This document shows, piece by piece, positions 16,099 through 24,535 of a DNA stretch of 64,000 nt. Source of the stretch: Clostridiales bacterium (GTDB taxonomy: Bacteria; Bacillota; Clostridia; Oscillospirales; Oscillospiraceae); the NCBI GenBank assembly GCA_902363045.1, contig CABIYX010000004.1, positions 75,567-139,566 of the forward strand, in the 5' to 3' direction. Position 1 is the first letter of the stretch. Each line of letters starts with the position of its first letter. Below the pieces are notes generated by a model that had not been told where the DNA came from, did no database searches, and was given only the letters and a program-made list of their open reading frames with translations. Made by a program: the position numbers and the translations under genes.

Positions 16099-17166
16099 TC
16101 AGGCCGCCTCTCCGCACTGGGGGACCAGATCGCTCCGCCAGGAATACCCCGCCCCGGTCAGCTCCCCGTCCGTCCAGAAGCGGAGGTCCCCCTCCTGGGT
16201 CAGGTCCACATGACGCCAGCCGCCGTCCGTCTCCACCACGTTCCACTGGTGGGCCGTTCCGTTCAGCTGCCCGTCCACCACCACGCAGTTCAGCTCCGCC
16301 TGGGCACACAGCAGGGCAAAGGACAGGGCCAGCCCCTGGCTGTCCGCCCCGCTCCCCAGCAGCGCGTCATAGGCGGTGGAGCCTCCCGCCGGGTCGTATG
16401 CTCCGGCCAGTCCGGCCAGACACGCCAGACGCTCCCGGACAGAAGCACCGGCACACTCCTCCGCCAGGCGCTCCGCCTCCCGCCGGAGGGAGTTGCGCTG
16501 GCTCTCCAGGGTCTCCCGGGACTTGGGATAGGTCAGCAGGATCTCCACGATCCTGCGCGGCCCGCTCTCCGGATACATGGCAATCTCCGCCTCCGGCATT
16601 CCCAGGGCGGAGGCCGGGTCGGAGAGGTAGGCCTCCCGCACCAGCTGCCGGAGATAGGCCTCGTCCTCCTCAAAATAGCTGATGCGCAGCACCACCTCCG
16701 GGGAGAAGGCGGCCAGGGCCTCGCTCAGCTCACTGCGGATGGCCGAGGCTCCTGTGGCGTCTGTGATGGCGGCCACCTGTTCCCGGCTGCGGCGGTAGGT
16801 GATCTGGATGTCCGCCTCATAGCTGCCTACGATGGGGGCCACATTGTATTTGATGTACTCCACCGCGTACGCCCCCAGAGGGTCCTCCTGGACCACCTCC
16901 AGGCAGGCCTCGTCCAGCAGGGCCCGCACGTCCGGCTCCTCCCCGTCAAAGCGGATGGAGCCGCTCTCCGCCCCCCGGTTGATGAAGTAGATCAAGCCGT
17001 TGACCACATCCTGATAGCTCTCCGCCCGCAGGGTGTTGGCATCCCCCTCGGACACCAGAGTTGCGCTGTGAGGCTCGACAGAGCCGTACTCCCGGGTCAG
17101 CATCGAAGCGCAGCCGGTCAGCAGCAGGGACGCCGCCAGCACTCCGGAGAGGATCGTTCCCTTCAT
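16099..17166 (-). CDS. Transglutaminase-like lipoprotein, probably catalytically inactive
   Basis: This 355-residue protein has lipobox LLLTGC and a long helical middle. The C-terminal transglutaminase-like core is recognisable by GTAHQWNVVETDGGWRHVDL. Family enzymes use a Cys-His-Asp triad. His (AHQWN) and Asp (HVD) are present, but the Cys position, normally A-x-C-x-G-x-A, reads ADSQGLA with Ser. It is therefore likely a pseudoenzyme or binding module at the outer face of the membrane. It starts 19 bases after the LUD gene with a GGGAGGAG ribosome-binding site, so it is probably co-transcribed. Confidence 0.8.
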   Translation of the reverse strand: MKGTILSGVLAASLLLTGCASMLTREYGSVEPHSATLVSEGDANTLRAESYQDVVNGLIYFINRGAESGSIRFDGEEPDVRALLDEACLEVVQEDPLGAYAVEYIKYNVAPIVGSYEADIQITYRRSREQVAAITDATGASAIRSELSEALAAFSPEVVLRISYFEEDEAYLRQLVREAYLSDPASALGMPEAEIAMYPESGPRRIVEILLTYPKSRETLESQRNSLRREAERLAEECAGASVRERLACLAGLAGAYDPAGGSTAYDALLGSGADSQGLALSFALLCAQAELNCVVVDGQLNGTAHQWNVVETDGGWRHVDLTQEGDLRFWTDGELTGAGYSWRSDLVPQCGEAA

Positions 17167-17185
17167 GCGTCTCCTCCCAGTGCGG

Positions 17186-17776
17186 TCACATTCCCAGCTC
17201 CTCGCCGATGAGGACCACCTCCATGGTCTCCACCGGCGTGGGCCGGCCCCAGATCACCGACAGGCCCCGGCAGATCCGCTCCGGGCTCTTGCAGTCATAA
17301 CAGCGGTCGGCCTTGACCGCGCAGGGGGTCTTTCTCCCCAGGCGCTGGGCGTTCTTCGGAGCGGCCACGTTCCGCGCCCGCCACAGGGCCCGGTCATAAT
17401 CCGGCTCGATCTTGTTGACCCCGACCACAAAGTACACCCTCTTGTGGCCGTACACCGAGGAGGAGATCCGGTTGCAGGTCCCATCGATGTTGACCAGCTC
17501 CCCGGTCTCTGCCACGCCGTTGGCGGAGGTCAGATAGACCTCAGTTCCGGCCGCATCCTCCAGGCTGCCTCCCTCCCAGTGCCACACCACCCGGTTGTGG
17601 GAGGACAGGCGGGGATAGAGCTCCATGGCTTTGACGGTCATAGAGCCGCCGATCCCCACCGTGGTCCCATCGATCTGCCGGTCCAGGTAATCCGCCGCCG
17701 CCTGTGCGGTGGCAAAATAGCTGCTCCGGATGCCGCGGTCCTCCAAATTTTTTCTCAGCCTCTCAATGTCTGCCAT
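17186..17776 (-). CDS. LUD-domain (LutC/YkgG-like, DUF162) protein
   Basis: This 196-residue single-domain LUD protein contains TVGIGGSMTVKAMEL, YLTSANGVAETGELVNIDG and VYGHKRVYFVVGVNKI, the family core. It has a C-terminal Cys cluster (CYDCKSPERIC) that could hold a metal site. LUD proteins take part in lactate oxidation as LutB/LutC, but stand-alone versions like this have no settled role. No lutA/lutB partners are nearby. It sits between yitT and the transglutaminase-like gene in the same direction. Confidence 0.88.
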   Translation of the reverse strand: MADIERLRKNLEDRGIRSSYFATAQAAADYLDRQIDGTTVGIGGSMTVKAMELYPRLSSHNRVVWHWEGGSLEDAAGTEVYLTSANGVAETGELVNIDGTCNRISSSVYGHKRVYFVVGVNKIEPDYDRALWRARNVAAPKNAQRLGRKTPCAVKADRCYDCKSPERICRGLSVIWGRPTPVETMEVVLIGEELGM

Positions 17777-17817
17777 GTCCTGCTCCTCTCCGGGCCAGGG
17801 GCCCTATGTTTTCTGTC

Positions 17818-18687
17818 TCAGATCTCGTTTTTCTGATAGGTCTTAAAGCCGTTTCCGGTCACCTCATGGGCGTTGCAGACGATGATAAACGCGTTGGGGT
17901 CCACATCGAAGATCAGTTCCTTCAGGGATACGATCTCCTTCTGCTTGAAGGCGCACATCAGCACCCGCTTCTTGTCCCCGGAGTATGCGCCCTCGCCCTT
18001 CAGGATGGTGACGCCCCGGTCCATCCGCTGCACAATGGCCTCAGAGATCTCCCGGTCGAAGTTGCTGATGATATAGGCAACCTTGGCCGTGTCCAGCCCA
18101 TACAGCACCGCGTCCGTGACATAGGCGGAGACCACCTGGGCAATGATGCCGTACAGGGCGGTGGTGATGTTGCCGAAGGCCACGGCCACCAGCAGGATCA
18201 CTGCCATATCCACCACCAGCAGCAGCTTGCCCATAGATGCCCAGGGCAGCTTCAGCTTGACCAGGCGGGCGATCAGGTCGGTGCCTCCGGTGGTGGCTCC
18301 TTGGGCAAAAATGATGCCCAGGGCCAAACCGATCATGGCCCCGCCGCAGACCGCCGCCAGCATCTGATCCATGGGCTCATAGTGGATCAGGGCCAGCACG
18401 TCCACCGCGGCGGAGGACAGGACCATGGAGTATAGGGAGCTTACCAGCAGATGTCCGCCGATGTACTTCCAGCCCAGGATAAACAGGGGGATATTCAGCA
18501 CAAACACAAAGGCGCCGATGGGGATGACGGGGAGATAGGCGTTGACGACCTGACCCACGCCGGTGATCCCGCCAAAGCCGATGAGGTTGGGGGTATAGAA
18601 CCAGTCAAAGCCGATGGCGTATAAAATGGAACCCACCGTGATCCAAAAATAAGAGACTGCGGTCTTTTTTAACATTGCTTGTTTCAT
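17818..18687 (-). CDS. YitT-family membrane protein (DUF161/DUF2179)
   Basis: The protein is 289 residues from the ATG at 18687. Five or six membrane segments occupy about residues 10-190 (IGFGGITGVGQVVNAYLPVI, ATTGGTDLIARLVKLKLP). A cytoplasmic DUF2179 domain follows (RGVTILKGEGAYSGDKKRVL, DPNAFIIVCNAHEVTGNGF). The frame is open to 18738, but 18687 has a GGAAAGG site 9 bases upstream; ATGs at 18693 and 18696 are alternatives. The family is common in Firmicutes and its transport substrate is unknown. Confidence 0.9.
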   Translation of the reverse strand: MKQAMLKKTAVSYFWITVGSILYAIGFDWFYTPNLIGFGGITGVGQVVNAYLPVIPIGAFVFVLNIPLFILGWKYIGGHLLVSSLYSMVLSSAAVDVLALIHYEPMDQMLAAVCGGAMIGLALGIIFAQGATTGGTDLIARLVKLKLPWASMGKLLLVVDMAVILLVAVAFGNITTALYGIIAQVVSAYVTDAVLYGLDTAKVAYIISNFDREISEAIVQRMDRGVTILKGEGAYSGDKKRVLMCAFKQKEIVSLKELIFDVDPNAFIIVCNAHEVTGNGFKTYQKNEI

Positions 18688-18796
18688 AGGCATCATCCTT
18701 TCCTCTCCTCCCCTGCGGCCAAGCCGCGGGATCTCCACTCCAACTTATCACAGAGACACAGCTTTCTGTTTTATCACTCCAAGCCCGGACCGGCTG

Positions 18797-21040
18797 TTAC
18801 TCCAGAAGGGACATCTGCTTCTCCCCCCGGTCCTCCTCCCGCAGGATGGACCCGGCCACAGGCAGGCTGCGGGCCCGGTAGCGGGCAGTGTTGACGATGG
18901 CGGTCTCTGCCAGGGGCAGGACCTGGGTGACCGTCCGCTTGGGCTTGAGGGCCATGACGTTCACTCCCTGGGTGGTGCGGGTGGTCTTGGGGGCCAGGAC
19001 GGCGGTGTGGAACACCATGCACCGCCCATCGCTGGAGTACAAAGCCAGCTCCAGCTCCTCCCGCAGCAGGAAGGCCGTCACCAGGGGCGACTTGTCGGAA
19101 TAGGCCCCGGTCAGCTTCTTCCGCCGGGTCTGGGTCTGATAGGCGGACAGCTCCACCCGGGCTGTCTTGCCGTTCTCAAAGCAGAACAGCAGCTGGCCGG
19201 AGTAGTCCCCCGGGATGCAGGCCCACAGGACCCGCTCCTCCCCATCCATCCCCAGCTTGGTGGGGAGGTAGTCGCCCAGAACGCTGGCCTTACTGTCGTC
19301 AAACTCGCTCAGCCGGGTCTTGTAGCACTGCTGCCGGTCGGTGAACACCAGCAGCTCGTCCCGGTTGCTCCCCTCCCAGTACAGGAAGGGACCATCCCCC
19401 TCCTTATATTTCTGGTCGCTGGCCATCCGCAGGGACTGGGGGGTGATCTTCTTCAAATAGCCCTCACGGGACAGGAACAGGTGCACAGGGTAGTCGGGGG
19501 TGTCGTCCTCCTCCCCCTGGGCGTTCTCCGTCTCGTACTCATAAAGAATGTCGGTGCGGCGGGGAACGGCGTACTTCTTCTTCACCTCTGTCAGCTCGCC
19601 GATGATGATCTTCCGGATGCGCTTCGGGTCGTTGACCGTGGCCTGGAGGTCCTCGATCTCCGCCTCCAGGGAGTCCACTTCCTGGGTGCGCTTCAGGATG
19701 TACTCCTTATTGATGTTGCGCAGGCGGATGTCGGCCACATACTCCGCCTGGACCTGGTCGATCCCGAAGCCGATCATCAGGTTGGGGACCACCTCCGCGT
19801 CCTCCTCTGTCTCCCGGATGATCTGGATGGCCCGGTCGATGTCCAGCAGGATGCGCCGCAGGCCCTGGAGCAGATGCAGCTTGTCCTGCTTCTTCTTCAT
19901 GTTGAAGTACACCCGGCGGCGGACCGAGTCCGCCCGCCACGCGGTCCACTCCTCCAAAATTTCCCGCACCCCCATTACCCGGGGCATCCCGGCGATGAGG
20001 ACGTTGAAGTTGCAGGACTGGGAATCCATCAACGGAGTCATGCGGAACAGCTTGCTCATCAGCTTGTCCGGGTCGGTCCCCCGCTTCAGGTCGATGGCCA
20101 GTTTCAGGCCGGTCAGGTCGGTCTCATCCCGCATATCGGCGATCTCTTTGATCTTTCCCGCCTTGACCAGCTCCGAGACCTTGTCCATAATGGCCTCCGA
20201 GGTGGTGGAGTATGGGATCTCATAGACCTCGATCAGGTTCTCACTCTTGAGATAGCGCCACTTGGCCCGCACCTTGAAGGAGCCCCGCCCGGTGCGGTAG
20301 ATCTCACCCAGGGCGGCCGCGTCGTATATCAGCTCGCCGCCGGTGGGGAGATCCGGGGCCTTCAGGGTGGAGAGGATGTCGTGGTCCGGGTTTTTCAGAA
20401 AGGCGATGGTGGTATCGCACACCTCGCCCAGGTTGAAGCCGCACAGGTTGCTGGCCATGCCCACCGCGATGCCCTGGTTGGCGCTCACCAGCACATTGGG
20501 GAAGGTGGTGGGCAGCAGGGCGGGCTCCTTCAGCTTGCCATCATAGTTGTCCACGAAGTCCACTGTGTCCTGATCAATGTCCCGGAACAGCTCGCCGCAG
20601 ATGGTGTCCAGCTTGACTTCGGTGTACCGGCTGGCCGCCCAGGCCATATCCCGGGAGTACACCTTACCAAAGTTGCCCTTGCTGTCCACAAAGGGATGGA
20701 GCAGCGCGCCATAGCCCCGGGACAGGCGGACCATGGTATCATAGATGGCCGCATCTCCGTGGGGGTTGAGCTTCATGGTGGCCCCCACCACGTTGGCCGA
20801 CTTGGTCCGCGCCTTGGTCAGCAGCCCCATGTCGTACATGGTGTACAGCAGCTTCCGGTGGGAGGGCTTGAAGCCGTCGATCTCCGGGATGGCCCGGGAG
20901 ACGATGACCGACATGGCGTAGGGCATGTAGTTCAGTTCCAGCGTCTCAGTAATGGGCTGCTCCAGCACCTCGGCGTGCAGCCCCATCACGTTGGGGTTAT
21001 CAAATTTCTTTCCCTCCTGGGGAGTCTTCTTTTTTGCCAT
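18797..21040 (-). CDS. parC: DNA topoisomerase IV subunit A
   Basis: This 747-residue type IIA topoisomerase A subunit has catalytic Tyr139 in AASRYTEVKLD, the winged-helix/tower region, and a C-terminal beta-pinwheel-like region. With ParE it decatenates daughter chromosomes. The region matching the quinolone-resistance region reads NPHGDAAIYDTMV, so the first target serine (GyrA Ser83, ParC Ser80 equivalent) is Ala97. It lies downstream of parE but is separated from it by an unrelated AT-rich gene. The start is ATG with an AGGAAGGA site. Confidence 0.93.
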   Translation of the reverse strand: MAKKKTPQEGKKFDNPNVMGLHAEVLEQPITETLELNYMPYAMSVIVSRAIPEIDGFKPSHRKLLYTMYDMGLLTKARTKSANVVGATMKLNPHGDAAIYDTMVRLSRGYGALLHPFVDSKGNFGKVYSRDMAWAASRYTEVKLDTICGELFRDIDQDTVDFVDNYDGKLKEPALLPTTFPNVLVSANQGIAVGMASNLCGFNLGEVCDTTIAFLKNPDHDILSTLKAPDLPTGGELIYDAAALGEIYRTGRGSFKVRAKWRYLKSENLIEVYEIPYSTTSEAIMDKVSELVKAGKIKEIADMRDETDLTGLKLAIDLKRGTDPDKLMSKLFRMTPLMDSQSCNFNVLIAGMPRVMGVREILEEWTAWRADSVRRRVYFNMKKKQDKLHLLQGLRRILLDIDRAIQIIRETEEDAEVVPNLMIGFGIDQVQAEYVADIRLRNINKEYILKRTQEVDSLEAEIEDLQATVNDPKRIRKIIIGELTEVKKKYAVPRRTDILYEYETENAQGEEDDTPDYPVHLFLSREGYLKKITPQSLRMASDQKYKEGDGPFLYWEGSNRDELLVFTDRQQCYKTRLSEFDDSKASVLGDYLPTKLGMDGEERVLWACIPGDYSGQLLFCFENGKTARVELSAYQTQTRRKKLTGAYSDKSPLVTAFLLREELELALYSSDGRCMVFHTAVLAPKTTRTTQGVNVMALKPKRTVTQVLPLAETAIVNTARYRARSLPVAGSILREEDRGEKQMSLLE

Positions 21041-21082
21041 GGGATTCCTTCCTCATTTAAATTCCATATACATTAAAAATAA

Positions 21083-21652
21083 TTACCTGGTCTGCCATAT
21101 AATAAAATCAATTTTCTTCAAACTTGTGATTCCTGAGTCAGGATAATATCTGTCAAATTTTTCAATTACACTTATTGCTTCATCTGTCTTTAGGAAATAG
21201 TCATACCAATCTATAATTTCTTGATATATATGGAGGATTTTCTTCATTCTATTTTTGTCATAAGTATATGGTGCCTTCATACCAAGATTTTCAAGTACAT
21301 ATTTGTCCCACACAGGATAGTGTGGATCAATCACAGATAGCATCTTACTGCTGAATGATGCTTCCATGCGCCCAGTATTATTATATATTTCCTGCAAAAT
21401 ATCTGAGAAAGATACCGTTTGATTTTTATATTTTTCTAACAAGCCGTAATATACAGCGTAAAATTCTGGTTTTCTGCGTTGAACACGATAAAATCCATTA
21501 TATCTATGCTGAAAATCCAGATCAGTGGCTGTGTTCACAGAATGTAGTGCTCTCATGATATATTGATACTGCACAAGCTTCGGTTTAATTTTAGGCAAAA
21601 TAGACTCCACCTTTGAAAACTGCATCCTGCAACACTTCCATTCTATAGGCAC
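21083..21652 (-). CDS. AT-rich gene of unknown function inserted between parE and parC
   Basis: The protein is 189 residues from a GTG at 21652; an ATG at 21625 is also possible. Base composition is strikingly AT-rich against GC-rich topoisomerase genes on both sides, which suggests horizontal acquisition. The sequence is Lys/Tyr-rich and soluble. The pattern FSSKMLSVIDPHYPVWDKYV followed by a long helix and KKIDFIIW is reminiscent of small HhH-type DNA glycosylase-like proteins, but this is only a resemblance. No integrase, IS or terminal repeat is visible around it. It does not break either neighbour. Confidence 0.7.
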   Translation of the reverse strand: MPIEWKCCRMQFSKVESILPKIKPKLVQYQYIMRALHSVNTATDLDFQHRYNGFYRVQRRKPEFYAVYYGLLEKYKNQTVSFSDILQEIYNNTGRMEASFSSKMLSVIDPHYPVWDKYVLENLGMKAPYTYDKNRMKKILHIYQEIIDWYDYFLKTDEAISVIEKFDRYYPDSGITSLKKIDFIIWQTR

Positions 21653-21688
21653 ACAATAAAGTTTCTTTGGTGCATACTATTTCATTTA

Positions 21689-23674
21689 TTACGAAATATC
21701 CGCCAATTCCAGATATTTATACCCATTGTCCGCGATGTGGCTCTTGCGGCCCTGAAGGTCGTCCCCCAGCAGCAGGTCAAAGAAATAGGCGGTGCGCTCC
21801 ACATCCTCGGGCATGACCTTGATAAGGCGGCGGGTGGCTGGATTCATGGTAGTCAGCCACATCATGTCCGGCTCGTTCTCGCCCAGACCCTTAGACCGCT
21901 GGATGTCATACTTCTTCCCCTCCAGCCCGGCCACAATGTCTGTCTTTTCCTTGTCGGAGTAGACAAACCAGGTCTTTTCCTTGCAGGTGATCTCGTACAG
22001 GGGGGATTCGGCGATATACACATACCCCTTCTGGATCAGGGTGGGGGTCAGGCGGTAGAGCATGGTGAGGATCAGGGTGCGGATCTGGAACCCGTCCACG
22101 TCGGCGTCTGTACAGATGACCACCTTGTTCCAGCGCAGATTCTCCAGGTCAAAGGCGGCCAGGTCCTTCACGTGCTTATCCTTCACCTCCACGCCGCAGC
22201 CCAGCACCTTCAGCAGGTCAGTGATGATCTCGCTTTTGAAGATCTTGGCGTAGTCGGCCTTGAGGCAGTTGAGGATCTTGCCCCGCACCGGCATGATCCC
22301 CTGGTACTCTGCATCCCGGCTGAGCTTGACCGCGCCCATGGCGGAGTCGCCCTCCACGATATACAGCTCCCGGCGGGATACATCCTTGGTACGGCAGTCC
22401 ACGAACTTCTGCACCCGGTTTGAGATGTCCATGGAGCCGGACAGCTTCTTTTTGATGTTCAGCCGGGTGCGCTCCGCTGTTTCCCGGGAGCGCTTGTTGA
22501 TCAAAACCTGCTCGGCGATCCTCTGGGCATCCTGGGGGTTCTCGATGAAATAGACCTCCAGCTGGGCGCGGAGGAAGTCGGTCATGGCCTCCTGGACAAA
22601 CTTATTGTTGATGGCCTTTTTGGTCTGGTTCTCATAGCTGGTCTGGGTAGAGAAGTTGTTGGACACCAGCACCAGGGCGTCCTGGATGTCGTTGAAGCTG
22701 ATCTTCGCCTCATTTTTCTGGTATTTATTCTGCTGCTTCAGATAGGCGTCCAGAGCAGAGACAAAGGCCGACTTCATGGCCTTCTCCGGAGAGCCTCCGT
22801 GCTCCAGCCAGGAGGAGTTGTGGTAGTGCTCCACCACCGACACCCGGTTGGAGAAGCAGAAGGAGACGGACAGCTTCACCTTGTACTCCGGCTTATCCGC
22901 CCGGTCCCGGCCCTTCCGCTCCGTCTGCCAGAACACCGGCTGGGTGAGGGACTCCTCCCCCGCCAACTCGGTCACATAGTCCAGGATCCCGTTGTCATAC
23001 CGGAAATCCGTGGTGGAAAATCTCCCGGCGGAGGTCTCCTCCCGGAAGCGGAAGGTCACCCCTGCGTTCACCACCGCCTGCCGCTTCATCACGTCAGTGT
23101 AGTAGTCCACAGGGATGTCAATGTCGGTAAAGACCTCCAGATCAGGCTTCCATCGGAAGGTGGACCCCGTCTTTTTCCCACGGTCCGTTGGCTCCTTATG
23201 CAGGCCGCCCACATTTTCTCCCTTTTCAAAATGGAGGGTGTATTTGAAGCCGTCCCGCCAGACAGACGCGTCAAAATATTCGCTGGCGTACTGGGTGGCG
23301 CAGGAGCCCAAGCCGTTCAGGCCCAGAGAGTACTCATAGTTGTCTCCGTCCCCGCCGTACTTTCCGCCGGCATACAACTCGCAGAACACCAGCTCCCAGT
23401 TATATTTCTGCTCCTTCTCATTCCAGTCCACCGGGCAGCCCCGGCCCTGGTCCTCCACCTGGATGGACCGGTCCAGAAACCGGGTGACGGTGATCAGGCT
23501 GCCGTGACCCTCCCGGGCCTCATCGATGGCGTTGGACATGATCTCAAAGACCGCGTGCTCACAGCCCTCCAGGCCGTCCGATCCGAAGATCACCCCCGGG
23601 CGCTTCCGCACCCGGTCCGCACCCTTTAGGGCGGAGATGGATTCATTGCCGTAACTTGCTTTCTTCTGAGCCAT
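21689..23674 (-). CDS. parE: DNA topoisomerase IV subunit B
   Basis: The protein is 661 residues from the ATG at 23674. It has a GHKL ATPase domain (EIMSNAIDEAREG, GLNGLGSCATQYAS), a transducer domain, and a Toprim domain with IVEGDSAMGAVKLSRD and CTDADVDGFQIRTL. It supplies the ATPase half of topoisomerase IV. The frame is open upstream to 23809, but a promoter at 23726-23755 and an AGAGGAAG site fix the start at 23674. It is normally followed directly by parC; here an AT-rich gene lies between. Confidence 0.93.
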   Translation of the reverse strand: MAQKKASYGNESISALKGADRVRKRPGVIFGSDGLEGCEHAVFEIMSNAIDEAREGHGSLITVTRFLDRSIQVEDQGRGCPVDWNEKEQKYNWELVFCELYAGGKYGGDGDNYEYSLGLNGLGSCATQYASEYFDASVWRDGFKYTLHFEKGENVGGLHKEPTDRGKKTGSTFRWKPDLEVFTDIDIPVDYYTDVMKRQAVVNAGVTFRFREETSAGRFSTTDFRYDNGILDYVTELAGEESLTQPVFWQTERKGRDRADKPEYKVKLSVSFCFSNRVSVVEHYHNSSWLEHGGSPEKAMKSAFVSALDAYLKQQNKYQKNEAKISFNDIQDALVLVSNNFSTQTSYENQTKKAINNKFVQEAMTDFLRAQLEVYFIENPQDAQRIAEQVLINKRSRETAERTRLNIKKKLSGSMDISNRVQKFVDCRTKDVSRRELYIVEGDSAMGAVKLSRDAEYQGIMPVRGKILNCLKADYAKIFKSEIITDLLKVLGCGVEVKDKHVKDLAAFDLENLRWNKVVICTDADVDGFQIRTLILTMLYRLTPTLIQKGYVYIAESPLYEITCKEKTWFVYSDKEKTDIVAGLEGKKYDIQRSKGLGENEPDMMWLTTMNPATRRLIKVMPEDVERTAYFFDLLLGDDLQGRKSHIADNGYKYLELADIS

Positions 23675-23725
23675 AGCTTCCTCTTCCTCACTGCTTCCTT
23701 GAAAAATCCATACAATAACAGCATA

Positions 23726-23755
23726 ATGATACCTCATGACCCGGGGGAAAGTCAA
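23726..23755 (-). promoter_or_regulatory. Promoter of the parE operon
   Basis: On the minus strand, TTGACT (23755-23750), an 18-base spacer and TATCAT (23731-23726) sit about 50 bases upstream of the parE ATG. Confidence 0.65.
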
Positions 23756-23835
23756 GGAACCCCAGCCTGCCCCCAAACCACAGGGTATAAAATCTATGAT
23801 TCCATCCAAAACTGTACCACAAAGGAGGGGAAAAA

Positions 23836-24312
23836 ATGGGTTGTTTTCAGGTGTTTGAGGACCACGAGGGGATCGAGGCGGACATTCGGCGGCGGCTCGC
23901 CGGTCTGGGTGGCGGACCGGAGGCCCGTTCCTCCGGCCAGCGGCCCGCTCTGCTGGTGGTCTCCCCCCGCGCCGCCCTCCGGAGCCCCATCACGGCCGCC
24001 TGCCGCACCGCCCTGCTGCCCGGGGATCCGCCTCTGGCCCAGCTGGCGCTCCAGGCCGCCAGCGCCGTCAGCTATGGCTCAGGCCCACGCAACACCCTCA
24101 CCCTGTCCAGCCGGACCGGGGACCGGCTTTGGATGGCCCTCCAGCGGGAGCTGGTCACCGTCCAGGGGCAGGTGGTGGAGCGTCAGGAATTCCCGTGGCG
24201 GCTCTCTCCCGGCTCCTCCCCCCAGGCGGCGCTGGCAGTGGCTGGGGCCCTTCTGCTGCTGGGGATCTCTCCGGAGCAGCTCTCCTCCCCGCCCCAGAAA
24301 AGCTCCAGGTAG
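23836..24312 (+). CDS. Small protein of unknown function
   Basis: This 158-residue ORF has a very strong AAAGGAGGGG ribosome-binding site and typical GC-rich codon use, so it is probably real. It starts MGCFQVFEDHEGIEADIRRR, is rich in Arg, Pro, Ser and Ala, and ends with a short hydrophobic stretch (ALAVAGALLLLGI). I recognise no domain. It is divergent from parE and followed by the copper operon promoter 18 bases after its stop. Confidence 0.65.
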   Translation: MGCFQVFEDHEGIEADIRRRLAGLGGGPEARSSGQRPALLVVSPRAALRSPITAACRTALLPGDPPLAQLALQAASAVSYGSGPRNTLTLSSRTGDRLWMALQRELVTVQGQVVERQEFPWRLSPGSSPQAALAVAGALLLLGISPEQLSSPPQKSSR

Positions 24313-24330
24313 AGATCCAGGCTCCGCCCC

Positions 24331-24359
24331 TTGACAAACCTACCTTTCCTGTCTATAAT
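24331..24359 (+). promoter_or_regulatory. Perfect consensus promoter of the copper operon
   Basis: TTGACA (24331-24336), a 17-base spacer and TATAAT (24354-24359) match the sigma-A consensus exactly. A GC-rich palindrome follows immediately. Confidence 0.92.
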
Positions 24360-24362
24360 AAA

Positions 24363-24386
24363 GACACCCCTCCCCAGGGGGGTGTC
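24363..24386 (+). promoter_or_regulatory. Likely CsoR operator
   Basis: GACACCCC (24363-24370) and GGGGTGTC (24379-24386) form an 8-bp inverted repeat with a C-rich/G-rich centre, the known look of CsoR operators. It covers the expected transcription start, and a csoR gene ends the operon. The RNA could also form a hairpin, but the T-run is about 12 bases away, so operator is preferred. Confidence 0.65.
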
Positions 24387-24535
24387 ATCACAGCAGTTTT
24401 TTCTTTTTCTCTCCAAGATCGGCAGAGCCGTCCCTCCGGAAATTCTCCGCCTTGCTTCGAATTTGCGCCGCACCTGCGGCGGGGGCGTACAGCGCCCCAC
24501 ATGAGCGGAGCAGACAAAAATCACGAGGTGATATA

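Noticed and set aside
19007..21076. 689-codon open frame on the plus strand
   Set aside because: Exact antisense shadow of parC with no initiation signals.
24363..24386. Transcription attenuator before copA
   Set aside because: The inverted repeat could fold as RNA, but the T-run is not adjacent and the repeat overlaps the predicted start, so an operator explains it better.
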